Source: Myroides odoratus (lineage in GTDB: Bacteria > Bacteroidota > Bacteroidia > Flavobacteriales > Flavobacteriaceae). Taken from it: a stretch of DNA of 64,000 bases. Shown here one piece after another: positions 8,785 to 17,847 of this stretch. The translations under genes were made by a program, and so were the position numbers. The number at the start of each line of letters is the position of its first letter. Positions within the stretch are counted from its first letter, which is position 1. The stretch covers positions 62,001-126,000 of the forward strand of contig NZ_LROZ01000004.1 of the NCBI RefSeq assembly GCF_001549985.1. Reading direction: 5' to 3'. The notes under the pieces were generated by a model that had not been told where the DNA came from, did not search any database, and saw only the letters and a list, made by a program, of their open reading frames with translations.

Positions 8785-9657
8785 ATGAAAACATTCATGA
8801 AATATATACTACTGTGTCTAATAACAGTAAATACAGTGACAGCTCAAGAAGGTAGTCAATCTATTAATCTATCAAATGCTGAGGTAACTCCTTACGAGGT
8901 AGAGCTCACTCAAAACAAAACAACTCATATTCTATTTCCAAGTAGTATTGAATATGTAGACTTGGGAAGCAATGAAATTATAGCCAATAAAGTTGAGGCA
9001 ACATCAAATGTACTTCGCTTAAAAACGATAAAAGAAGACATCACAGCTACAAATTTCACAGTTATTACAAGCGATGGTAAATACTATAGTTTCAATGCTA
9101 CCTATAAAGAAGAGCCAATACAACTGAGTTATGATTTAATCAAGTTTGAAAAACAAGTAAGTAAAAAGCAAAGTGAAGTGCTTTTTAAAGATCTAGGTAA
9201 TACTAGCTCAAGTCTAGCTAATCTTTTTATGAAAGCTATTATCAAGAAGAATAAGAAAGAGTTAAACATTAAAAGCAAAAGCTACGCAGTAGAAGCAAGG
9301 TTAAAGAGTATCTATACTCAAGATGGCAAACTCTACTTTTATATTTCTATCAACAACAAAAGCAATTTACCATACACAGTTGAATACATTAGCTTTAAAA
9401 TCAAAGATAGAAGAACTTCAAAACGAACGACAATTCAAGAGATGACTTTAAAGCTAATTAGAAGTTATTCTGACTATCAAACGATAAATAGCCAAAGTAA
9501 GCAAGATAATGTTTTTATATTAGATCAGTTTACTCTGTCTGATAAACAGGTGCTTTTAATTGAAATCAAAGAAAAGAATGGTGTTAGGAGCCAGATTTTG
9601 AAAGTGAAGAATTCAGACCTTTTAAGATCAAAAAGAGTAGACTATTTAAAGATTTAA
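8785..9657 (+). CDS. traN: TraN conjugative transposon protein (VirB9-like, DUF4138)
   Basis: The 290-residue protein has a signal peptide (1-20, ending TVTAQ) and a beta-rich body with a pattern of short strands, including THILFPSSIEYVDLGS near 47-62. That region is typical of DUF4138/TraN, the VirB9-like outer channel component. It is the last tra gene here and is followed by an intrinsic terminator. In CTnDOT-like elements traO, traP and traQ come next, but here the restriction-modification locus starts instead. Confidence 0.9.
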   Translation: MKTFMKYILLCLITVNTVTAQEGSQSINLSNAEVTPYEVELTQNKTTHILFPSSIEYVDLGSNEIIANKVEATSNVLRLKTIKEDITATNFTVITSDGKYYSFNATYKEEPIQLSYDLIKFEKQVSKKQSEVLFKDLGNTSSSLANLFMKAIIKKNKKELNIKSKSYAVEARLKSIYTQDGKLYFYISINNKSNLPYTVEYISFKIKDRRTSKRTTIQEMTLKLIRSYSDYQTINSQSKQDNVFILDQFTLSDKQVLLIEIKEKNGVRSQILKVKNSDLLRSKRVDYLKI

Positions 9658-9663
9658 CTAATC

Positions 9664-9692
9664 AAAAAGTCCTTTTTTAAGGGCTTTTTTTA
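9664..9692 (+). terminator. Intrinsic terminator after traN
   Basis: A short stem (AGTCC with GGGCT, one G-T pair) is followed by seven T residues, 7 bp after the traN stop. It closes the traE-N transcript before hsdM. Confidence 0.7.
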
Positions 9693-9811
9693 GTATATAC
9701 AATCTAAGAAGTATATTTATTTATTAGATTATACTTTAGATGTAAAAGTTTACTATTTTAGTGCCAATTTAAGGATTGTATATCCTCAATTTATAAATAG
9801 TCATTACAAAA

Positions 9812-11371
9812 ATGTCAGAAGAACAAAAGAAAATATTAGAACAACAGCTTTGGAATATCGCCAATACGCTGAGAGGAAAGATGAATGCAGATGAATTCCG
9901 AGATTATATTCTTGGATTTATTTTCTACAAGTATTTAGCAGAAAAAATGGAAATCTATGCGAACTCCATTTTGCAAGAAGATAATATTGAGTTTAGCAGT
10001 ATTGATGAAAATTCAGCTGTAGGAAAAGAATATATTGATGCAATTAGAGAGGAAGCTCTTGAGACATTAGGTTACTTTTTAAAGCCTTCTGAGCTTTTTA
10101 GTGAGATAGCAAAAAGAGGAAGTGGAAGTACTAACACTTTTATCTTAGAAGACTTACAGAAAATCTTAACTAATATTCAGTTAAGTACTATGGGAACTCA
10201 AAGTGAAGAAGACTTCGATAACCTGTTTGAAGATATGGATCTTAATAGTACTAAACTTGGTAAAACGGCTGAAGCACGTAATGAAATTATCGTAAAGGTT
10301 TTAGTTCACTTAGATGAAATTGATTTTAAATTAGAACATACCGAATTGGATGTTCTTGGTGATGCTTATGAGTATTTAATTGGTCAATTTGCAAGTGGTG
10401 CTGGTAAAAAAGCTGGAGAGTTTTATACTCCTCAAGAAGTATCTAAGATTTTAGCAAAGATTGTTACAACAGGAAAGAATAGATTAAAATCTGTATATGA
10501 TCCTACTTGTGGATCTGGTTCTTTATTGTTACGTGTTGCCCGTGAAGTGAAAGATGTCAATAATTTTTACGGACAAGAGATGAACCGTACTACGTATAAT
10601 CTTGCGAGGATGAATATGATCTTACACGGTGTACATTATTTAAAATTTGATATTAAACAAGAAGATACATTAGAGCATCCTCAGCATTTGAATGATATGC
10701 CTTTTGAGGCTATTGTTGCAAATCCACCTTTCTCAGCTAATTGGAGTGCGAATCCACTATTTTTAAGTGACGATCGCTTTAGTCAATATGGTAAATTAGC
10801 GCCTGCTAGTAAAGCTGACTTTGCTTTTGTTCAACACATGATTTATCACCTTGCTGAGAATGGTACAATGGCTATTGTTTTACCTCATGGTGTGTTATTT
10901 AGAGGGGCCGCTGAATTACATATACGTAAGTATCTTATTGAGCAAAAGAACTACTTAGATGCAGTAATTGGACTTCCTGCTAATATCTTTTACGGCACAA
11001 GTATTCCAACTTGTATATTAGTGTTTAAGAAATGCAAAGAAGACCCAGATCATATTTTATTTATTGATGCAAGTAAAGACTTTGAGAAAGTAAAAAATCA
11101 AAATATGTTGCGTGAGGAACATATTGAAAAAATTGTAGATACTTATAGAAACAGAACAGTAATAGAAAAATATAGTCATTTAGCTACTTTAGAGGAAGTT
11201 GCAGAAAATGATTATAATCTAAATATACCTCGATATGTTGATACTTTTGAAGAAGAAGAAGAGATAGATATAGATGCTGTAATGAAGGAAATAAAGTCTT
11301 TGGAAGCTAAACGTGCTGAATTAGACAAGGAAATTGATGTTTATTTCAAAGAACTAGGACTAGTTTTTTAA
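9812..11371 (+). CDS. hsdM: Type I restriction-modification DNA methyltransferase subunit HsdM
   Basis: This 519-residue subunit transfers a methyl group from S-adenosylmethionine to N6 of adenine in the sequence chosen by HsdS. The N-terminal HsdM helical domain is followed by the AdoMet motif DPTCGSGS at about 230-237 and the catalytic NPPF at 304-307. Length fits the family. It starts the hsd locus, 154 bp after traN, and hsdS follows after 38 bp. Both probably share one transcript, with hsdR in a separate unit beyond the specificity cassette. Confidence 0.97.
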   Translation: MSEEQKKILEQQLWNIANTLRGKMNADEFRDYILGFIFYKYLAEKMEIYANSILQEDNIEFSSIDENSAVGKEYIDAIREEALETLGYFLKPSELFSEIAKRGSGSTNTFILEDLQKILTNIQLSTMGTQSEEDFDNLFEDMDLNSTKLGKTAEARNEIIVKVLVHLDEIDFKLEHTELDVLGDAYEYLIGQFASGAGKKAGEFYTPQEVSKILAKIVTTGKNRLKSVYDPTCGSGSLLLRVAREVKDVNNFYGQEMNRTTYNLARMNMILHGVHYLKFDIKQEDTLEHPQHLNDMPFEAIVANPPFSANWSANPLFLSDDRFSQYGKLAPASKADFAFVQHMIYHLAENGTMAIVLPHGVLFRGAAELHIRKYLIEQKNYLDAVIGLPANIFYGTSIPTCILVFKKCKEDPDHILFIDASKDFEKVKNQNMLREEHIEKIVDTYRNRTVIEKYSHLATLEEVAENDYNLNIPRYVDTFEEEEEIDIDAVMKEIKSLEAKRAELDKEIDVYFKELGLVF

Positions 11372-11409
11372 TTTTTTATATCCTTAATGTTATTACTAAC
11401 GAAAATTAA

Positions 11410-12615
11410 ATGACTAAAATGACAAGTAAAAGATTAAAAGATAAGAAGGTTCCTAATTTGAGATTTCCAGGATTTGAAGGAGAGTGGGAAACGAAGAAGT
11501 TGGGGGAGATCGGAGAAATTGTTAATGGTTTAACATATAGTCCAAATGACATAGATGAAAATGGTGTGCTAGTTCTTAGATCATCTAATGTTCAGAATAG
11601 AAGTTTAGCTTTTCAAGATAATGTTTATGTGAGAACAGATAATTATAATCCTGTTCAAGAAAATGATATTTTAATTTGTGTTAGAAATGGTAGTAAAAAT
11701 TTAATTGGTAAAAATGCACTAATTAATAAAAAAAACGAAGGGGTTGCTTTTGGTGCTTTTATGTCTATTTATAGAAGCTCTTTTAATAGATTCCTATTTC
11801 ATTGGTTTGATACAAATGAATATAAAGAAATTGTGCATAAAAATTTAGGGGCAACGATTAATTCAATAAACGGCAGTGATTTAAAAAATTTCAAAGTTCC
11901 ATTTCCCTCTGTGAAAGAACAAAAAAAAATAGCATCTTTTCTATCACTTGTTGACGAAAGAATTCAAACCCAAAACAAAATAATTGAGGAGTTAGAAACT
12001 TTAAAGACAAGTATATCAAAGAAGATATTCTCTCGAGAATTGAGATTTAAAAACAACAATGGAAGTAAATTTCCCGAATGGATAAACAAGAGATTTAGAG
12101 AAATTGCAACTATAATTATGGGACAATCTCCAGAATCGACATCTTATAACATAGAGGGTATTGGACTTCCTCTAATACAAGGAAATGCAGATATTGTAAA
12201 TAGATTATCTGCTCCAAGACAATATACAAAAAATCCTACTAAACAATGTGATATAGGTGATATTCTCTTAACAGTAAGAGCTCCTGTTGGTTATGTTTCT
12301 AAATCATCTCATAATGCTTGTATAGGAAGAGGAATATGTTCAGTCAAAAACAATAAACACTCAAGTAATGAATTCATTTACCAGTTTTTATTATACTTTG
12401 AAAATAAATGGAAATCTTTAGAGCAAGGAAGTACCTTTACTTCTGTCAATAGTTCTGATATTGGCTCTATAATTATTAAAGTTCCTTGTATTGAAGAACA
12501 AAAAAAGATTGCTGATTTCCTTCATGGCATAGACTCAAAAATAAGTACTGAAAAAATACTTTTGCAAAAACTAGAAGAGCAAAAAAAATATCTTTTAGAT
12601 AATCTTTTCGTTTAA
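11410..12615 (+). CDS. hsdS: Type I restriction-modification specificity subunit HsdS, expressed copy
   Basis: The 401-residue protein has two target-recognition domains (about 20-180 and 215-375). Each is followed by a conserved helical spacer (QKKIASFLSLVDERIQTQNKI at the middle, QKKIADFLHGIDSKI at the end). The two domains read the halves of a bipartite DNA site. ATG at 11410 is used, with a second ATG 9 bp later as an alternative. Its first 65 conserved bases and a 28-bp segment in the central spacer recur inverted in the neighbouring copy. It is the copy joined to hsdM and so the one expected to be active in this orientation. Confidence 0.95.
   Translation: MTKMTSKRLKDKKVPNLRFPGFEGEWETKKLGEIGEIVNGLTYSPNDIDENGVLVLRSSNVQNRSLAFQDNVYVRTDNYNPVQENDILICVRNGSKNLIGKNALINKKNEGVAFGAFMSIYRSSFNRFLFHWFDTNEYKEIVHKNLGATINSINGSDLKNFKVPFPSVKEQKKIASFLSLVDERIQTQNKIIEELETLKTSISKKIFSRELRFKNNNGSKFPEWINKRFREIATIIMGQSPESTSYNIEGIGLPLIQGNADIVNRLSAPRQYTKNPTKQCDIGDILLTVRAPVGYVSKSSHNACIGRGICSVKNNKHSSNEFIYQFLLYFENKWKSLEQGSTFTSVNSSDIGSIIIKVPCIEEQKKIADFLHGIDSKISTEKILLQKLEEQKKYLLDNLFV
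11446..11510 (+). repeat. Inverted repeat 1, left copy (hsdS 5' ends)
   Basis: This 65-bp stretch, covering the codons for KVPNLRFP and the following EWETKKLGE region, is repeated in reverse complement at 13799-13863 with only two mismatches (GA against AG). Reading frame is preserved across both copies. Recombination here would swap the complete specificity gene. Confidence 0.93.
11967..11994 (+). repeat. Inverted repeat 2, left copy (hsdS central spacer)
   Basis: A 28-bp segment in the central helical spacer is identical, in reverse complement, to 13309-13336. Recombination here would exchange only the second recognition domain and keep the first. Confidence 0.92.
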
Positions 12616-12620
12616 AATAG

Positions 12621-12655
12621 TAAGGCAAGAAATAAAATGAGTATTTCTTGCCTTA
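12621..12655. terminator. Bidirectional terminator between convergent hsdS genes
   Basis: Perfect 14-bp arms (TAAGGCAAGAAATA and its complement) surround a 7-nt loop, between the stop codons of the two converging hsdS frames. It stays between them after any inversion, so it can serve whichever copy is expressed. Confidence 0.8.
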
Positions 12656-12660
12656 ATTGC

Positions 12661-13851
12661 TTATATGAATAACTCTTTTAGTAAAAATTGTTTCTGTAAG
12701 TTTAATTGATTTAGAATTTGCTTTTCATTTTCTATTTTACTCACTAAAGAAGATAGTAAACTCGCTATTGCCTTTTGTTCATCAATACTTGGTAAATTAA
12801 TTGTAATATTAAAAAAATCTGAAACACCTATATTTAATAGTCCATGATTCCTAGCTCCTTCTTGTGCTACTTTCTCAATTTCTGAATTTTGAATTCCTGA
12901 CTCAAAATAATGTTCCATAAAGTCCTTATTAACTAAATGATTGAATTCAAAACAGATGTAAAGTGTTGAAACTACACCTTTCTCATATTGATTTAGTCGT
13001 TTTATAGCCCCCATAGGATAACCATTTGAATAACTTTTGTTATATGCAAAGTCATTTTTTTTCAGTAGATAATAACCTAAGATATTTTTAGCAGCAACAG
13101 ACTTATTAAAAAATTCTAGTTGGCTTATTAAACCATGCTGTGCAGAAATGGTCAATACATTTTGATTATTTTCAGAGTTTTTTTCTACTATTCTATTAGC
13201 TATATTTTTTAATTTGTATTTTTTCCAAGGAGAAAACACATTGCCATTATCTTGAAATCTAGTTTTTTGTGAGAATATCTTTTTCGCTATGTTGGTTTTT
13301 AACACACTTAACTCCTCAATTATTTTGTTTTGGGTTAATATCCTTCCATCTATTAACGAAAGAAACGAAACAATTTTATTTTGTTCATTTTGATATGGCA
13401 AAGTTATAGGAGTCTCTCTTAGTGTTTTTAAAGATAGATTCTTAATAGTAGATCCTGTTAGTTCTGATTTAAAATAATTTTGAGTTGCTTTGGTTTGCAA
13501 ACTGAAGTATATAAAATCAGATGCTTTATCAAAATTGAAATAACCTACGCTCTTTCCAAGCATTACATTCTCATTATTATACCTTGCTATATTACCAATT
13601 GTTCCATTTAAGGAAATTAATAATGTATTTTCTTTTAAGCCTTTTCTGTTTCTTTCATATGTTTCTATATCTATATTTTTAGTATTTTCATTTAATTCAA
13701 TTTTTCCATTTACTAAATTGTTTCCATTTATAAAATAAAATTCTGAATCACTTAAATATGTAGGAGTTCCATGTAATCCATCTCCAATTTTATCAGCAAT
13801 CTCCCCCAACTTCTTCGTTTCCCACTCTCCTTCAAACTCTGGAAATCTCAA
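12661..13851 (-). CDS. hsdS: Silent, inverted hsdS copy (specificity storage cassette)
   Basis: This 396-residue frame encodes a second full HsdS with two recognition domains and both helical spacers (NKIVSFLSLIDGRILTQNKI in the middle). No ATG start is present: only a TTG within the shared KVPNLRFP segment opens it, and the frame upstream reaches a stop near 13913 without ATG. It points toward the first hsdS and has no promoter of its own. After inversion through repeat 1 it would gain the start and expression signals of the active locus in frame. It differs strongly from the active copy in both recognition domains. I read it as a donor cassette, not as a decayed pseudogene. Confidence 0.88.
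   Translation of the reverse strand: MRFPEFEGEWETKKLGEIADKIGDGLHGTPTYLSDSEFYFINGNNLVNGKIELNENTKNIDIETYERNRKGLKENTLLISLNGTIGNIARYNNENVMLGKSVGYFNFDKASDFIYFSLQTKATQNYFKSELTGSTIKNLSLKTLRETPITLPYQNEQNKIVSFLSLIDGRILTQNKIIEELSVLKTNIAKKIFSQKTRFQDNGNVFSPWKKYKLKNIANRIVEKNSENNQNVLTISAQHGLISQLEFFNKSVAAKNILGYYLLKKNDFAYNKSYSNGYPMGAIKRLNQYEKGVVSTLYICFEFNHLVNKDFMEHYFESGIQNSEIEKVAQEGARNHGLLNIGVSDFFNITINLPSIDEQKAIASLLSSLVSKIENEKQILNQLNLQKQFLLKELFI
13309..13336 (-). repeat. Inverted repeat 2, right copy
   Basis: Reverse complement of 11967-11994, identical over 28 bp, inside the central spacer of the silent hsdS. Confidence 0.92.
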
Positions 13852-13863
13852 ATTAGGAACCTT
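13799..13863 (-). repeat. Inverted repeat 1, right copy
   Basis: Reverse complement of 11446-11510 with 63 of 65 bases equal. It ends 73 bp before the recombinase start codon. Confidence 0.93.
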
Positions 13864-13935
13864 AGAACCTAAGCTATCACTAGGATTAAATATCCTTAAT
13901 TGTTTTCCTTTGGCGTTTTAAAATATAAATACAGA

Positions 13936-14862
13936 ATGAATACACAAAAACAACTTTCAGAAGTAATTGAGCTATGGAAAATAGACAAACAGCAATATGT
14001 GAAAAAATCAAGTTTTTCAGCTTATACTCTTTTGATTGAAAATCACTTATTACCCATTTTTGGAGAACAATATGAAATTGAAGAAGCAGATGTACAAAAC
14101 TTTGTACTTCAAAAATTAGAAGGAGGATTGAGTCATAAAACAATTAAAGATATTTTGATTGTCTTAAAGATGGTATTGAAGTTTGGAGCTAAGAATAAGT
14201 GGTTGAGTTATACGCCTTTTGATATACAGTTCCCAACAGAGCGAGAAAAGCAAAATTTAGAAGTACTTAGTCGTGCTGAACAAAAAAAGATAATGAACTA
14301 CATACAAGAGCATTTTACATTTAAGAATTTAGGAGTTTATATCTGTTTAAGCGCAGGGATCCGTATAGGAGAAGTTTGTGCCCTTACTTGGGAAGATATT
14401 GATACTGATAATGGTGTTATAAGTATTAATAGAACTATTCAAAGGATTTATTTGATTGAGAATGGAGTAAGAAGAACAGAGTTAATTTTAGATACACCAA
14501 AAACGAAAAATTCCATTCGCGATATACCTATTAGTAAGGATTTATTAAGAATATTAAAACCGTTTAAAAAAATAGTTAACCCTACTTTTTTTGTACTAAC
14601 TAATGATGCTAAACCTACAGAACCCAGAACATATCGTAGCTATTATAAAAAACTGATGAATGAATTAGATATGCCTGAATTAAAATTTCATGGATTAAGA
14701 CATAGTTTTGCGACTCGTTGTATTGAGAGTAATTGTGATTATAAAACAGTTAGTGTGCTTTTAGGTCATTCAAATATTAGTACAACCTTAAATTTATATG
14801 TTCATCCTAATATGGAGCAGAAAAAAAAGGCAATTGAACAAATGTTTAAGACATTAAGGTAA
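13936..14862 (+). CDS. Tyrosine recombinase, probable hsdS invertase
   Basis: The 308-residue protein has an N-terminal SAM-like domain (about 1-95) and a C-terminal catalytic domain. The tyrosine-recombinase residues are all visible: R143 (AGIRIGE), H252 and R255 (HGLRH), H278 (LGH) and the nucleophile Y288 (NLYVH). ATG at 13936 is preferred to a TTG at 13900. It lies between the inverted hsdS cassette and hsdR, the place where invertases of phase-variable type I systems sit in other bacteria. It differs from the element integrase at 18586. Acting on the hsdS repeats is inferred from position; integration of a sub-island is an alternative. Confidence 0.9.
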   Translation: MNTQKQLSEVIELWKIDKQQYVKKSSFSAYTLLIENHLLPIFGEQYEIEEADVQNFVLQKLEGGLSHKTIKDILIVLKMVLKFGAKNKWLSYTPFDIQFPTEREKQNLEVLSRAEQKKIMNYIQEHFTFKNLGVYICLSAGIRIGEVCALTWEDIDTDNGVISINRTIQRIYLIENGVRRTELILDTPKTKNSIRDIPISKDLLRILKPFKKIVNPTFFVLTNDAKPTEPRTYRSYYKKLMNELDMPELKFHGLRHSFATRCIESNCDYKTVSVLLGHSNISTTLNLYVHPNMEQKKKAIEQMFKTLR

Positions 14863-14874
14863 AATTATTATCAC

Positions 14875-14964
14875 TATGAATTAGGAGAAATGAGTGGGAG
14901 TATGTATATTTTGTTAAATTTGTTTACAAATCAAATATTCACCTTTTTTAACTCCTAATTCATA
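14875..14964. promoter_or_regulatory. 13-bp inverted repeat flanking a possible hsdR promoter
   Basis: TATGAATTAGGAG (14875-14887) and its perfect complement CTCCTAATTCATA (14952-14964) flank 64 bp. Inside are a candidate -7 box TAAATTTG (14915-14922) reading toward hsdR and an overlapping palindrome ATTTGTTTACAAAT (14918-14931). The right arm ends 6 bp before the hsdR start. It may be an invertible promoter, an operator region or a long-range mRNA stem. Confidence 0.5.
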
Positions 14965-14970
14965 ATTATT

Positions 14971-17847
14971 TTGAGTAAGCAGTCTGAACAGTTTTTAGAA
15001 GAGCAATTGGTAATCCAATTGCAGAAAATGGGTTATAAATACGTTTCTATTGCCAATGAAGCAGAGTTGTTGGCTAATTTAAAAGTACAATTAGAAAAGC
15101 ATAATCGAATTGAATTTAGTGCTAGTGAATTTGAGAAAGTACTAAATATACTTAACAAAGGATCTGTCTTTGAAAAAGCAAAAACTTTACGAGAGAAAAA
15201 GCACCATATTATTAGAGATAACGGAGATAATCTATATTTTGAATTTCTAAATGTTGAGCATTGGTGTCAGAATGAATACCAAGTAACAAATCAGATTACG
15301 CAAGAAGGAAAATATGTAAATCGCTACGATGTTACACTTTTAATTAATGGTCTTCCTTTGGTACAAATTGAATTAAAAAGAAGAGGACTTGAATTAAAAG
15401 AAGCTTTCAATCAAATTAACCGATACCAAAAACATAGTTATGGTTCAGGAAAAGCTTTATTTCAATATGTACAGTTGTTTGTAATAAGTAATGGAATTAA
15501 TACGAAGTATTACAGTAATTTTGGAACTCACTTACCAGAATTCCTACAGACGTTTCATTGGACAGACGAGCTTAATAATCCTTTAAATAATATTTTAAAC
15601 GGTTTTACAGATCAATTCTTAGAACCTTGTCACGTGAGTAAGATGATTTGTAAATACATTGTTCTTAATGAGACAGATAAGCGTTTAATGGTTCTTCGTC
15701 CCTATCAGTATTATGCTGTGGAGAGTATTATTAAAAAAGTAACAGAAAATGAAGTGCTCAATGGTTATAATATTGAAAAGAATGGATATATCTGGCATAC
15801 TACTGGTAGTGGAAAAACATTGACAAGTTTTAAAGCGAGTCAAATTTTATCTAAAATACCTGCTATTAGAAAAGTTGTGTTTGTTGTAGATCGAAAGGAT
15901 TTAGATTATCAAACCAATCAAGAATATGATAAGTTTAGTAAGGGATCTGTTAGCTCGGCTACCAATACAGACGATTTGATTAAGAAGTTTATTGATCCGA
16001 ATGTTAGTATTATTGTAACTACGATTCAGAAATTAAACAATGCTATATCTGGTAGAAATGTATCAAAGATGAAATCCATAAAGGACATGCGTATGGTTTT
16101 TATTTTTGATGAATGTCATCGCTCTCAATTTGGTGATACCCATAAAAATATAGTACAATATTTTACTAATATTCAATTATTTGGTTTTACAGGAACCCCA
16201 ATATTAGCTGAGAATGCTAATGGAGAGAAAACAACAGCTAGTCTTTTCGGAAACTGTTTGCACAAGTATGTTATTACTGATGCAATACGCGATGAGAATG
16301 TCTTGAAGTTTTCGGTTGAGTACATTCAAACATTTAAGAAGAAGGATCATATCATTGATTTACAAATAGAGCAAATTAATGAAGCTGAAGTTTATGAAGC
16401 TCCTGAGCGTAAAGAAGCTATTGTAGATTATATTGTGCAATATCACAATCAAAAAACACAAAATAAAAAGTTCTGTGCGATGATGTGTGTACAGGATATT
16501 GACGCAGTTATCAAATATTATGAGATTTTTAAAAGAAAGAAACAGGATGGAGAACACGATTTAAAGATTGCTACTATATTTAGTTTTGCTCAAAATGAAG
16601 ATGAGATGGAAGAGCAAGTTGTAAATCAGCTAAATATGACTGCTGAATCACCTCTTGAATATCAGAGCAATTATGTTCCTCATCGAAGAGAATTGCTTGA
16701 GTTATATGTCGACGATTTTAATAATCAGTTTGAAGAGAAACACAATATAAAGGATACAGAAGGTTTCTATAACTATTACAATGCTGTGGCAAAGAAATCT
16801 AAGCAAAATGAAACAGATATTCTTTTGGTTGCCAATATGTTTTTAACCGGATTTGATAGCAAATATTTAAATACATTATATGTAGATAAGAATTTACAGT
16901 ATCATGGCCTTATTCAAGCCTTTAGTCGTACAAATAGAATTTTAGATAAGAATAAGACACAAGGGAATATAGTATGCTTCCGCAATTTGAAGGAGAAGAC
17001 AGATCAAGCAATTGCTTTATTTAGTAATAAAGAAGCTATTGATGAGATTATAGTTGAACCTTATGAGAAATATGTTGATAAATTTAATGAGGCTACAGAA
17101 AAACTATTAGAGCTTGTTCCGAGAGTTGATGCTGTAGATGGACTATATTCTGAGGATGAAAAATTGAAATTTATCTTAGCATTTCGTACTCTTATAAGAC
17201 TTCATAAGAAGATGACTCATTTTACTGAGTTTAACTGGGAAGATTTAGATTTAGAAGAACAAATATTTGCTGATTATACTAGTAAGTATTTAGATTTAAA
17301 AGATAAATTAGGTTCTGATAATTTTACACCAGAGAAAACTTCAATTCTAAATGATATTGATTTTGAACTTGAACTTATAAGAAGAGATACAATTAATGTA
17401 AATTATATCCTACAGTTATTAATTACATTCAAATCAAAACAAACAGATAAGGATAAAGAAACTATTGAAAAAGAGATTTCTAATTTATTAAATACGGAAG
17501 TATCTCTTCGAAGTAAACGAGAATTAATAGAGAAGTTTATTCAAGAAAATTTACCCTTAATTGAAGATACGGATAATATCACTGAAGAGTTCGATAAATT
17601 CTGGGTTAAGGAACAAGAATCAGCATTGGTTAAATTAGTTCAGACAGAAAATTTATACAGAGATCAAACAGAAAAACTAATAGAAAACTATTTATTCTCT
17701 GAAAGAGAACCTTTGCGAGATGATTTACTGAGCTTAAGAAAAGATGGTAAACCAAGTGTTCTAAAATTTAAAGAAACAGGAGATCGTATTTTAGGAAAAA
17801 TTATGGGATTCGTTGATACTTTTGTGAATGGAATATCGGGATACTAA
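14971..17847 (+). CDS. hsdR: Type I restriction endonuclease and translocase subunit HsdR
   Basis: This 958-residue subunit translocates DNA and cuts it when HsdS sites are unmethylated. A PD-(D/E)xK nuclease is visible (D120, E134-x-K136 in YDVTLL and IELKRRG). The superfamily 2 motor follows: Walker A TGSGKT at 278-283, DECH at 380-383 and FTGTP downstream. A C-terminal helical region contacts the other subunits. The start is a TTG: an in-frame stop lies 12 bp upstream with no ATG between, and the first internal ATG (residue 20) would cut into the conserved N-terminus. A weak start may help keep restriction low. Confidence 0.95.
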   Translation: MSKQSEQFLEEQLVIQLQKMGYKYVSIANEAELLANLKVQLEKHNRIEFSASEFEKVLNILNKGSVFEKAKTLREKKHHIIRDNGDNLYFEFLNVEHWCQNEYQVTNQITQEGKYVNRYDVTLLINGLPLVQIELKRRGLELKEAFNQINRYQKHSYGSGKALFQYVQLFVISNGINTKYYSNFGTHLPEFLQTFHWTDELNNPLNNILNGFTDQFLEPCHVSKMICKYIVLNETDKRLMVLRPYQYYAVESIIKKVTENEVLNGYNIEKNGYIWHTTGSGKTLTSFKASQILSKIPAIRKVVFVVDRKDLDYQTNQEYDKFSKGSVSSATNTDDLIKKFIDPNVSIIVTTIQKLNNAISGRNVSKMKSIKDMRMVFIFDECHRSQFGDTHKNIVQYFTNIQLFGFTGTPILAENANGEKTTASLFGNCLHKYVITDAIRDENVLKFSVEYIQTFKKKDHIIDLQIEQINEAEVYEAPERKEAIVDYIVQYHNQKTQNKKFCAMMCVQDIDAVIKYYEIFKRKKQDGEHDLKIATIFSFAQNEDEMEEQVVNQLNMTAESPLEYQSNYVPHRRELLELYVDDFNNQFEEKHNIKDTEGFYNYYNAVAKKSKQNETDILLVANMFLTGFDSKYLNTLYVDKNLQYHGLIQAFSRTNRILDKNKTQGNIVCFRNLKEKTDQAIALFSNKEAIDEIIVEPYEKYVDKFNEATEKLLELVPRVDAVDGLYSEDEKLKFILAFRTLIRLHKKMTHFTEFNWEDLDLEEQIFADYTSKYLDLKDKLGSDNFTPEKTSILNDIDFELELIRRDTINVNYILQLLITFKSKQTDKDKETIEKEISNLLNTEVSLRSKRELIEKFIQENLPLIEDTDNITEEFDKFWVKEQESALVKLVQTENLYRDQTEKLIENYLFSEREPLRDDLLSLRKDGKPSVLKFKETGDRILGKIMGFVDTFVNGISGY

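Noticed and set aside
12661..13851. Decayed hsdS pseudogene
   Set aside because: The frame is intact over 396 codons with both domains; the absence of a start is explained by its role as an inverted donor.
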